Source: Caldifarciminota bacterium 4484_18 (GTDB taxonomy: Bacteria > Hydrothermota > UBA3073 > NMUJ01). From it: a stretch of 5,192 bases of DNA. The position numbers and the translations under genes are program-made. Where the stretch lies: assembly GCA_002256535.1 (NCBI GenBank), contig NMUJ01000041.1, positions 1 to 5,192 on the forward strand. Reading direction: 5' to 3'. Shown here in pieces: positions 1 to 5,192 of this stretch. The notes under the pieces are model-generated. The model made no database searches. It had not been told where the DNA came from and saw only the letters and a list, made by a program, of their open reading frames with translations. Position 1 is the stretch's first letter. Every line of letters begins with the position of its first letter.

Positions 1-272
1 CCTATGAACCGCTGTATCTCCATCGCCCTACCTGTTATACGGGTACGTGGTATACGTTCGTCCACACTACGTGGTAACATCCCATACTCGGCAAATATCC
101 AACCTATACCTTCGTTACGTGCGAATGCAGGTGCATCAGTTGTCAGCGTAGCAGCCGCTATACACATGGTGTTACCCAGTTGAAAGAATACCGAACCTTC
201 AGTGTTATCGAGGTAGTCCATGGTTATGGATATGGGGCGTAACTCGTCAGCTGCACGTTGGGTACGCCTCAT
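1..272 (-). CDS. rph: RNase PH, N-terminal part (runs off the left edge)
   Basis: Ribonuclease PH is a phosphate-dependent 3'-to-5' exoribonuclease that trims tRNA precursors and other RNAs in the cytoplasm as a ring of six subunits. Only the first 90 codons are in the window. The reading begins MRRTQRAADELRPISI, matching the family start (MR-x-x-x-R-x-x-D-x-LRP). It continues with EGSVFFQLGNT (residues 25-35, usually EGS-x-L-x-x-x-GDT), then GIGWIFAEYGMLPRS (55-69), then GRAMEIQRFIG near the edge. R82 in that last motif corresponds by position to the conserved phosphate-binding arginine of the family. Small departures are Q at residue 5, where G is usual, and N34 in place of the usual D. The ATG lies in an ATGA shared with the stop of the shifted atpA tail, and AGAGGTG just upstream is a good ribosome binding site. 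The identification is firm. Whether the rest of the gene is intact cannot be seen. Confidence 0.93.
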   Translation of the reverse strand, partial: MRRTQRAADELRPISITMDYLDNTEGSVFFQLGNTMCIAAATLTTDAPAFARNEGIGWIFAEYGMLPRSVDERIPRTRITGRAMEIQRFI

Positions 273-457
273 TTCACCTCTAACGTTGTACCTGCAAGGT
301 AAGGGAAGACTTTATCGTTGATCTCAGTGGTTATCTTATTGATAATAGTGTCGGTGGATTTCACAATCTCATCATCTTCCATAAATCTTAGCTTGGCGAG
401 AGCCTGCCAAAACTCTAAGTTATGTACGAAGGTTACAAACTCGGTGCGATAAACCTA
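269..457 (-). pseudogene. Out-of-frame C-terminal tail of V/A-ATPase subunit A
   Basis: After the atpA stop, a different minus-strand frame stays open from just after a TAG (457-455) to a TGA at 271-269. It reads from FVTFVHNLEFWQALAKLRF through MEDDEIVKSTD and ends TTLEVK. The segment ALAKLRFMEDDEI resembles the LPVRE-x-I-x-R-M-K-(F/Y)-x-x-x-(D/E)-E stretch near the end of subunit A proteins, and it is followed by an amphipathic, acidic/lysine-rich helix as expected. Its distance from the last conserved in-frame motif (QYHMLQIIL) is about 35 residues, which fits an uninterrupted family member. One added base between 457 and 433, for example a fourth T in the minus-strand TTT at 453-451, joins the two frames into a protein of about 602 residues. 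The stop then overlaps the rph start as ATGA. This is therefore the real end of atpA, separated by a frame break. Whether the break is real or a sequence error is open. Confidence 0.82.
273..281 (-). promoter_or_regulatory. Ribosome binding site of rph
   Basis: On the minus strand AGAGGTG lies directly before the rph ATG, with about four bases between the GAGG core and the start codon. It sits inside the last codons of the shifted atpA tail. The ATGA overlap and this site together fix the rph start and suggest that rph translation is coupled to the end of atpA. Confidence 0.7.
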
Positions 458-2076
458 TCCCAACTTGTACGAAAGATATAGTAAGGTTTGAGTATGATCT
501 GTAGCATATGGTACTGTTTCTTGGGTGAGCAATATGTATCCACAGGGTCGAATGCGTTCTGGTAGAGGAAATCCTCACGCAGTGAGCGTGCCACTTCCAA
601 CAGGAATATATCGAGATATGACAACCCCTCATAGCCAACCAACCGCACTATCTCCTGTAGTTCAGCCTCTTTCTCCAATATGCGCATGGCTTCACGCATG
701 AGGTTGGGGAAATCTTCACCCACGTTCTGTTTCACCCACCCCTCTATATTACGCCAGTAGAGTGAATAGCTTCTGAGCCAACTGATTGCGGGGAAGTGAC
801 GTGCCTGTGCGAGCGCTTCTTCGAGGCTCCAGAACACTTTTGTCACCCTCAACGTCGCCTGTACAACGGGATCGGAAAGGTCACCACCTGGTGGTGATAC
901 CGACCCTATAATAGATATAGCGCCTTTCCGGTTGTCTGAACCAAGTGTTTCAACCCAACCCGCACGCTCGTAAAACTCAGCTACTCGTGTAGCCAGGTAT
1001 GCAGGGTAACCCTCTTCACCGGGCATCTCCTCGAGCCTACCCGATATCTCACGCATGGCTTCCGCCCATCTTGAAGTAGAATCTGCCATCAATGCTACAT
1101 TGTAACCCATATCACGAAAATACTCAGCAATCGTCACCCCGGTATATACCGAAGCTTCACGTGCAGCTACTGGCATGTTAGAAGTATTAGCAATCAACAC
1201 GGTACGTTCCATCAATGGACGACCCGACCGCGGATCTTTTAAGTGTGCAAACTCTATAAGCATGTCGGTCATCTCGTTGCCACGTTCACCACAACCTACG
1301 AATACTACGATATCGGCGTCCGCCCATTTTGCCAGCTGATGCTGTATTACGGTCTTACCGGAACCAAACGGCCCAGGTACACATGCGGTACCACCCTTGG
1401 TTATCGGGAAGAACGTATCTATAACACGCTGCCCGGTATATAATGGTACGAGGGGGTTGAATTGCTGTTTATACGGTCGTGGTATACGTACCGGCCATCT
1501 GTGGTGTAGTTTGAGTTCCTTCTCACCGTCAGGGGTTTCGATTCTTGCGATAATGTCATCAACCGAATACTCGCCCTTGGGAACGATCTCCACCAATGTA
1601 CCGGATTCGATGTCAGGTGGTACCAATATTTTATGTACCACAAGCGGTGTCTCCTGTACCTCACCCAGTATGTCGCCAGCTACTACTTCATCACCTTTAT
1701 TCTTTAAGGGGGTGAATTTCCACTTTCTGGTACGATCAAGTGCGGGTATGTCGATACCCCTTTGGATATATGAACTGTTGGTAGTTTCGATAATCTTAGG
1801 TAATGGACGTTGCACACCATCGTATATGTTACCGATGAGCCCAGGCCCTAACTCCACTGTGAGGGGTGCAAACGTTGGGTAGACAGGGTCACCTGGCCCT
1901 ACGCCGGTTGTATCCTCGTATACCTGTATGGAGGCACGATCACCCTGAAGTTCAACAATCTCACCTATAAGCCGTAACTCACCCACACGTACGACATCGT
2001 ACATACGCGACCCTTCCATACCCTTAGCTACTACTAACGGACCTGCTACTCTTATTACCTCACCTGCAGTTTTCAT
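433..2076 (-). CDS. atpA: V/A-type ATPase catalytic subunit A, C-terminus cut by a frameshift
   Basis: This is the nucleotide-binding catalytic subunit of a membrane-bound rotary V/A-type ATPase, which couples ATP synthesis or hydrolysis to H+ or Na+ transport. Visible parts are an N-terminal beta-barrel (about residues 1-70), the insertion or 'bulge' region typical of A subunits (about 110-190), and the Walker A loop GPFGSGKT (235-242). These are followed by GERGNE (263-268, with the catalytic glutamate), DSTSRWAEAMREIS (332-345, Walker B aspartate) and SPPGGD (394-399). The C-terminal helical domain includes QNAFDPVDTYCSPKKQYHML. The insertion region and GPFGSGKT separate it from subunit B and from F-type subunits. 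The ATG has GGGG five bases upstream. As read, the protein is 547 residues, whereas family members are roughly 580-600. The last residues, from about 535, look foreign, and the true tail continues in another frame down to 269. No B, D or other ATPase subunit follows; rph does. Confidence 0.95.
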   Translation of the reverse strand: MKTAGEVIRVAGPLVVAKGMEGSRMYDVVRVGELRLIGEIVELQGDRASIQVYEDTTGVGPGDPVYPTFAPLTVELGPGLIGNIYDGVQRPLPKIIETTNSSYIQRGIDIPALDRTRKWKFTPLKNKGDEVVAGDILGEVQETPLVVHKILVPPDIESGTLVEIVPKGEYSVDDIIARIETPDGEKELKLHHRWPVRIPRPYKQQFNPLVPLYTGQRVIDTFFPITKGGTACVPGPFGSGKTVIQHQLAKWADADIVVFVGCGERGNEMTDMLIEFAHLKDPRSGRPLMERTVLIANTSNMPVAAREASVYTGVTIAEYFRDMGYNVALMADSTSRWAEAMREISGRLEEMPGEEGYPAYLATRVAEFYERAGWVETLGSDNRKGAISIIGSVSPPGGDLSDPVVQATLRVTKVFWSLEEALAQARHFPAISWLRSYSLYWRNIEGWVKQNVGEDFPNLMREAMRILEKEAELQEIVRLVGYEGLSYLDIFLLEVARSLREDFLYQNAFDPVDTYCSPKKQYHMLQIILKPYYIFRTSWDRFIAPSL

Positions 2077-2127
2077 CTTTACCCCACTTTGTTAGCGATC
2101 AGACATACGTTCAATATCTACTTCTCT

Positions 2128-2155
2128 AAAATATGCAATACAAGGTATACGTCAA
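2128..2155 (-). promoter_or_regulatory. Predicted sigma-70-type promoter of atpA-rph
   Basis: On the minus strand TTGACG (2155-2150, five of six matches to the -35 consensus) is separated by 16 bases from TATTTT (2133-2128, four of six matches to the -10 consensus). Transcription would start near 2121, giving a leader of about 45 bases before the atpA ATG. This is read from consensus alone, and the organism's promoter preferences are unknown. Confidence 0.45.
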
Positions 2156-2173
2156 TTGCGATACATCAACATA

Positions 2174-2179
2174 TATAAT
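2174..2179 (+). promoter_or_regulatory. Candidate -10 box for the MCE-radA operon
   Basis: TATAAT matches the -10 consensus perfectly and would start transcription near 2186, leaving a leader of about 47 bases. The sequence 17 bases upstream (GTCAAT, 2151-2156) is a poor -35, so the site rests mainly on the -10 box. The region is AT-rich, so chance occurrence is possible. Confidence 0.3.
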
Positions 2180-2232
2180 CGATAGCCATTAACTGAGTTG
2201 ACAAATGGTAGAGTTGGTTGATTTTCTATAAG

Positions 2233-3030
2233 ATGCGTAAAGAGGTAAGGGTTGGCATTTTTATGGTAGGTGGGGTTATACTCATCATTTTACTATACCT
2301 GTGGATGAGCCATTTCCGTGTACGACGTGAAGGCTATGAGGCTATACTGCATTCACCTAATGTTACAGGGTTGAAGGTTAACGATGCTGTCATGATACAT
2401 GGTGTGGAGAAGGGTAAGGTAATGGACCTCAAATACTATCCCGAATATGTGGAGGTAAAGATATGGCTTGATAAGGATGTGGCCCTGTACAAGGATGCAC
2501 ACGCATCGATAAAAGATGTGGCAATGATAAGTGGGACAAAATTTGTCGACCTCGAACCCGGTGTCGGCCCCGAAAGGTTACCACCGGGTGCACCTATACC
2601 TACCGAACCGAGTGTCGGGTTACCTCTGTCGGATATCGCACGTATGGTACGTCACCTATACCAGGCTATAGAGCAGCTCAACGTAGGTGGGCTCGCTTCG
2701 GACATATCTGCGGTTGCGGATAATCTCAACACTATGATAAACATGCTTAAGGATATCATCAATGTATACGAGGGTAGAGCCGATACCTTGGTAGAAACCG
2801 TACAATCCACTGCTAATAGGGTGAACAAGCTATCAAACGACCTACATACATTAACAGCACGTGTGGATAGCATTTTGAATAACTTACAACAGGGTGGAGG
2901 TACACTCGGTAAGTTGATGGTGGATGATTCATTGTATCAGGAACTACTTGAGACTAACCATGCACTACAGGAGTTGATAACCGATATAAAAAAGAACCCG
3001 CATCGCTATATCCGTATATCCATATTTTGA
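2233..3030 (+). CDS. MCE/MlaD-family lipid-transport substrate-binding protein
   Basis: MCE-domain proteins of the MlaD type are anchored in the inner membrane, face the periplasm, and pass phospholipids or other lipids to or from an MlaE/MlaF ABC transporter. The 265-residue protein begins MRKEVRVGIFMVGG, the usual start for this family. One transmembrane helix follows (about residues 9-26), then one MCE domain (about 35-112, containing SPNVTGLKVNDAV and SGTKFVDLEPG), then a long helical, coiled-coil-prone region (about 138-240). It ends in the familiar IKKNPHRYIRISIF tail. ATG 2233 is preferred over an in-frame TTG at 2218 because it gives the family N-terminus, although neither has a good ribosome binding site. 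The stop overlaps the radA start (TGATG). No mlaE or mlaF permease or ATPase gene is adjacent in the window, so its partners must be elsewhere. The family assignment is firm; the transported lipid is unknown. Confidence 0.9.
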   Translation: MRKEVRVGIFMVGGVILIILLYLWMSHFRVRREGYEAILHSPNVTGLKVNDAVMIHGVEKGKVMDLKYYPEYVEVKIWLDKDVALYKDAHASIKDVAMISGTKFVDLEPGVGPERLPPGAPIPTEPSVGLPLSDIARMVRHLYQAIEQLNVGGLASDISAVADNLNTMINMLKDIINVYEGRADTLVETVQSTANRVNKLSNDLHTLTARVDSILNNLQQGGGTLGKLMVDDSLYQELLETNHALQELITDIKKNPHRYIRISIF

Positions 3031-4367
3031 TGCCTTCGAATAAGGTTGTTTATGTTTGCGAAAATTGTGGCTATGAGAGCCCCAAGTGGTTGGGTCATTG
3101 TCCATCATGTGGTGCATGGAACAGCTTTCGTGAGCTTAAGCTCAACAGGGTTGCACCACGTGCTAAGGAAACCGGCAAAAGCTATAAGCTGCACGAGGTG
3201 CCAACACAACGTCACGTACGTGTAGCGTCCGGTATAGGTGAGCTTGATCGCGTTTTAGGTGGTGGGTTTGTGTGTGGCTCACTTATACTATTGGGTGGCG
3301 AGCCCGGTATCGGTAAGTCTACGTTACTGCTGGAGGTGGCATCACGTATGTGTGGGGTAGGTGAGAAGGTTCTGTATGTATCAGGTGAGGAGTCACTTGC
3401 TCAGATCAAACTGCGAGCTGACCGCTTAAATGTATCATCAGATATATACCTCATGAGTGAGCCCGATATTGAAGCAATCGAATCTGAGACAAAAGAAATA
3501 GCACCGTCTTTCTTGATAATCGATTCAATACAGGCGGTGTACAATCCTGGGGTTGATGCATTACCTGGTAGTATCAGCCAGGTACGTACATGTGCGGATA
3601 GGTTTACGAAGCTGGCCAAAGAGAATAACATCACCACTATACTGGTGGGACATGTCACAAAAGAGGGTATAATAGCGGGGCCACGGACGTTGGAACATAT
3701 GGTGGATGTGGTACTATATCTTGAAGGTGATCGCAACTACCACTATCGTATAATAAGGGGGGTGAAAAACAGATATGGTTCCACGAATGAGATAGGGGTA
3801 TTCGAGATGACCGAGCATGGGCTCACCGAAGTACGGGATCCGTCGATGTTGTTTATACAGGATGGCGGTAAGACAAGTTCACCCGGTAGCGCGGTGACTT
3901 GTGTGCTCGAAGGCACACGTCCATTACTTGTGGAGATACAATCACTCATAACGGCTGCAACTTATGGTACACCACAACGTGTAGGTACGGGGTTGGACTA
4001 CAAGAGGTTGGTGATGTTACTTGCGGTGATCGAACGTTACCTGGGGTATAATCTATCGCGGTACGATGTATTTGTGAACGTAGTGGGTGGGTTAAGGATT
4101 ACAGAAAATGCTACCGATCTCGGTGTAGTGGCATCAATAGCATCGGCAGCTACCGGTCATCCGCTACCGGTGGGTATGCTATTCATCGGTGAGGTGGGCT
4201 TGTTGGGTGAGATACGGCCTGTGTTTCAACTAAAAAAGCGTATCGAGGAGGCAACGAGGTTGGGGTTCAAACGTTGTGCAATACCCAAAGGTCAGAAAGG
4301 GGTTACATCAACTATGGAGTTGGTTGAACTTGACCATATTGATAAGCTCAAGAGGTGGCTCACATGA
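3030..4367 (+). CDS. radA: DNA repair protein RadA/Sms
   Basis: RadA (Sms) is a RecA-like cytoplasmic ATPase that drives branch migration during homologous recombination and helps resolve repair intermediates. The 445-residue length is normal. In order it has an N-terminal zinc finger (C10, C13, C24, C27 in CENCGYES and CPSCGAWNSF) and a RecA-type ATPase core with Walker A GEPGIGKST (90-98, K96). Walker B sits at LIIDSIQ (162-168). The RadA signature follows as KNRYG (246-250; most relatives have KNRFG). Last comes a C-terminal Lon-protease-like domain (about 280-445, containing VNVVGGLRITENATDLGV) that serves as a scaffold, not a protease. ATG 3030 overlaps the upstream stop by one base. An in-frame TTG at 3027 would add a single residue and is less likely. 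There is no clear Shine-Dalgarno sequence, so translation probably depends on coupling to the MCE gene. The stop overlaps the glycosyltransferase start as ATGA. Confidence 0.97.
   Translation: MPSNKVVYVCENCGYESPKWLGHCPSCGAWNSFRELKLNRVAPRAKETGKSYKLHEVPTQRHVRVASGIGELDRVLGGGFVCGSLILLGGEPGIGKSTLLLEVASRMCGVGEKVLYVSGEESLAQIKLRADRLNVSSDIYLMSEPDIEAIESETKEIAPSFLIIDSIQAVYNPGVDALPGSISQVRTCADRFTKLAKENNITTILVGHVTKEGIIAGPRTLEHMVDVVLYLEGDRNYHYRIIRGVKNRYGSTNEIGVFEMTEHGLTEVRDPSMLFIQDGGKTSSPGSAVTCVLEGTRPLLVEIQSLITAATYGTPQRVGTGLDYKRLVMLLAVIERYLGYNLSRYDVFVNVVGGLRITENATDLGVVASIASAATGHPLPVGMLFIGEVGLLGEIRPVFQLKKRIEEATRLGFKRCAIPKGQKGVTSTMELVELDHIDKLKRWLT
4351..4358 (+). promoter_or_regulatory. Ribosome binding site of the glycosyltransferase
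   Basis: AGAGGTGG lies five bases before ATG 4364, inside the last radA codons. It favours that ATG over the in-frame GTG at 4355, which is itself part of this site. Combined with the ATGA overlap, it indicates coupled translation of radA and the glycosyltransferase. Confidence 0.75.
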
Positions 4368-5143
4368 AAGTATCGTTTGTTGTGATCAATTACAAAACCC
4401 GTAAGGAGTTGGAGCATTGCATACGTTCAATACATGAGAATAGCTCTCAACCATATGAGGTGATAGTCATAAATAACTCACCAACCGAGGATCTCAACCA
4501 CTTAGCGGCTGCGTATCCGAATGTGAAAATTGTGACCAATTCACGTAATATGGGGTTTGCGTGTGCTGCTAATTTAGGTGCAAGCTTGGCATCTGGTGAG
4601 TATATTTTCTTTTTGAACCCAGATACGTATTTTGATAGCGATGTGGTGGGACAGTTGGTTAAGTTTGTGGAGGCACATCCAGATGCTGGTATCGTAGCAC
4701 CTGGTATGAAGTTTCCATCGGGTAGGCCACAACCTACCGTGAGGCGGTTCCCCAAGTATCATTATCTATTGTTCGGTAGGGGGTCGATATTTACACGTGT
4801 ATTTCCGAACAACCCCATAACCCGTACGTTCCTATACCAAGACATGCGAATACAATCGCCGGTACCTGTGGATAGTGTATCAGGGGCGGCGATGCTCGTC
4901 AAGCGTGACACATTTTGGAAGTTGAACGGGTTTGATGAGAATTATTTCCTTATGGTGGAGGATATGGATCTGGCGTATAGGTTAAAACAGATGGGGTATA
5001 AGGTTTATTATCTACCAGATGTTACTGTATATCACTACCTTGGTAGGAGTCGCGAGCGTGCAGGCCCCAGAATCGTACGTGAACACATAAATCCTATATG
5101 TTATGGCGATGTTTGCGATACCGTTCTTTCTGTTCTCACGTAA
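4364..5143 (+). CDS. Family 2 glycosyltransferase (rhamnosyltransferase-like), C-terminus probably frameshifted
   Basis: This is a GT-A-fold, cytoplasmic, nucleotide-sugar-dependent transferase of the kind used to build O-antigen or other surface glycans. The acceptor and sugar cannot be told. The 259-residue reading begins MKVSFVVINYKTRKEL, the typical first strand of the fold. Next are VIVINNS (33-39), NMGFACAANLG (62-72) and FLNPDT (83-88, with D87 as the metal/nucleotide aspartate). Then come SGAAMLVKRDTFWKLNGFDE (173-192) and the catalytic-region VEDMDLAYRLKQMG (198-211), ending YHYLGRSRERAGPRIVREH (223-241). Everything to about residue 241 is standard for rhamnosyltransferase-like members. 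The last 18 residues (INPICYGDV...) do not look like the family. In the +1 frame a hydrophobic tail, LYVMAMFAIPFFLFSRK, ends at a TGA (5145-5147) that overlaps the next start. Dropping one A at 5089-5091 fuses this tail to give about 260 residues. Confidence 0.88.
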   Translation: MKVSFVVINYKTRKELEHCIRSIHENSSQPYEVIVINNSPTEDLNHLAAAYPNVKIVTNSRNMGFACAANLGASLASGEYIFFLNPDTYFDSDVVGQLVKFVEAHPDAGIVAPGMKFPSGRPQPTVRRFPKYHYLLFGRGSIFTRVFPNNPITRTFLYQDMRIQSPVPVDSVSGAAMLVKRDTFWKLNGFDENYFLMVEDMDLAYRLKQMGYKVYYLPDVTVYHYLGRSRERAGPRIVREHINPICYGDVCDTVLSVLT

Positions 5144-5147
5144 ATGA
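5087..5147 (+). pseudogene. Out-of-frame hydrophobic tail of the glycosyltransferase
   Basis: From 5091 the frame one base ahead of the glycosyltransferase reads ILYVMAMFAIPFFLFSRK and stops at TGA 5145-5147. It is strongly hydrophobic and ends in basic residues, unlike the Cys/Asp-containing in-frame reading. Its stop forms an ATGA with the next gene's start, the same junction seen at radA/glycosyltransferase and at atpA/rph. Removing one A from AAA (5089-5091) gives REHIILYVMAMFAIPFF without a stop. A second reading, in the remaining frame, gives HKS right after REH, which also resembles the family, so two small deletions are an alternative. The frame break is inferred from protein character and junction pattern, not from an alignment. 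Confidence 0.55.
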
Positions 5148-5192
5148 GGGTGCTGATCTCACCCACTGCGTTCAAGGAAACCCTCACCGCGG
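5144..5192 (+). CDS. Probable glycerate kinase (type 1, GlxK/GarK family), first 16 codons
   Basis: The frame from ATG 5144 stays open to the window end and reads MRVLISPTAFKETLTA. This closely fits the start of type-1 glycerate kinases (M-K/R-hydrophobic-hydrophobic-I-A-P-D/T-S/A-FKG-x-L-S/T), which phosphorylate D-glycerate using ATP. One difference is E at residue 12, where G is usual. The start abuts the in-frame glycosyltransferase stop (TAAATG) and overlaps the shifted-frame stop (ATGA), so it would be the fourth gene of the operon. There is no clear Shine-Dalgarno sequence, which fits coupled translation. With only 16 residues visible, the family call rests on a short but distinctive N-terminus. 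Confidence 0.65.
   Translation, partial: MRVLISPTAFKETLTA

Larger units (their letters stand above)
2077..2232. promoter_or_regulatory. Divergent control region between atpA and the MCE gene
   Basis: This 156-bp stretch is the only real intergenic space in the window, so it must hold the promoters of both clusters unless transcription enters from outside. It is more AT-rich than the genes. The minus-strand promoter candidate for atpA lies at 2155-2128. For the plus strand there is a perfect TATAAT at 2174-2179 with a poor -35, and a perfect TTGACA at 2198-2203 with a poor -10. A short dyad, GCAAT (2135-2139) and ATTGC (2155-2159) around GTATAC (2145-2150), overlaps the atpA -35. I see no riboswitch-like or terminator-like hairpin. 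Confidence 0.5.

Noticed and set aside
433..457. Programmed -1 ribosomal frameshift in atpA
   Set aside because: No codon pair in the crossover fits an X-XXY-YYZ slippery site, no stimulatory hairpin is apparent, and subunit A genes are not known to me to use frameshifting. An indel is simpler.
420..638. A 72-codon minus-strand frame overlapping the end of atpA, considered as the continuation after the frame break
   Set aside because: It is the third frame. Its translation near 433-457 has no subunit A character and stops at 420, whereas the frame reaching 269 matches the expected tail and its spacing.
1397..1882. A 161-codon open frame on the plus strand opposite atpA
   Set aside because: It lies wholly inside the strongly conserved atpA gene on the other strand, has no recognisable motif, and is rich in Ser, Thr and Pro as expected of a shadow frame.
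2198..2232. TTGACA (2198-2203) paired with TATAAG (2227-2232) as a promoter
   Set aside because: The gap is 23 bases, too long for a sigma-70-type promoter, and the -10 would abut the MCE start codon.
2218..2232. TTG 2218 as the start of the MCE protein
   Set aside because: It adds five residues before the family-typical MRKEV start and has no better ribosome binding site than ATG 2233.
4355..4363. GTG 4355 as the start of the glycosyltransferase
   Set aside because: The GTG is part of the AGAGGTGG ribosome binding site of ATG 4364, and MKVSFVVINY is the normal family N-terminus.
1..5192. Recurrent GTATAC/GGTA/CGTA words as a possible repeat family
   Set aside because: They occur mostly inside codons in all genes at irregular spacing, and fit the genome's general preference for GTA, ATA and TAC codons more than any repeat or array.

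Overview
The window looks like chromosomal DNA from a bacterium with two membranes. It carries a bacterial RadA/Sms repair protein, an MCE/MlaD-type lipid-transport protein and an RNase PH, together with a rotary ATPase of the V/A type instead of the usual F type. Isoleucine ATA codons and GTA/GGTA/CGTA words are common in every gene, so the segment has an even composition with no sign of recently acquired DNA. V/A-type ATPases in diderm bacteria occur in spirochaetes, Chlamydiae, the Thermus group and several uncultured phyla. I cannot name the lineage from sequence alone.

The layout is two divergent gene clusters around a 156-bp control region (2077-2232). To the left, on the minus strand, atpA (V/A-ATPase catalytic subunit A) is followed by the first 90 codons of rph (RNase PH), which runs off the left edge. 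The atpA stop and the rph start share an ATGA. To the right, on the plus strand, come an MCE/MlaD-family protein, radA, a family 2 glycosyltransferase, and the first 16 codons of a probable type-1 glycerate kinase that runs off the right edge. Each junction in this cluster is an overlap or abutment (TGATG, ATGA, TAAATGA), so the cluster is very probably one translationally coupled operon.

The main surprises are at the 3' ends of two genes. The atpA frame stops at 433, but the missing C-terminal tail continues in another frame to 269, where its stop overlaps the rph start. One missing base within about 433-457 would explain this. The glycosyltransferase loses its expected C-terminal character after about 5087. 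A different frame there encodes a hydrophobic tail whose stop overlaps the glycerate kinase start, and one extra A around 5089-5091 would explain it. These are either sequencing/assembly indels or real disruptions. I see no convincing programmed-frameshift signal at either place.

The genes do not form one pathway. They cover energy coupling (atpA), RNA 3'-end processing (rph), envelope lipid transport (MCE protein), recombination repair (radA), surface glycan synthesis (glycosyltransferase) and glycerate phosphorylation. I found no tRNA, rRNA, CRISPR array, insertion sequence or phage gene, and no clear undescribed system. The unusual points are the two frame breaks, atpA being next to rph instead of atpB, and the MCE-radA-glycosyltransferase-glycerate kinase gene order.
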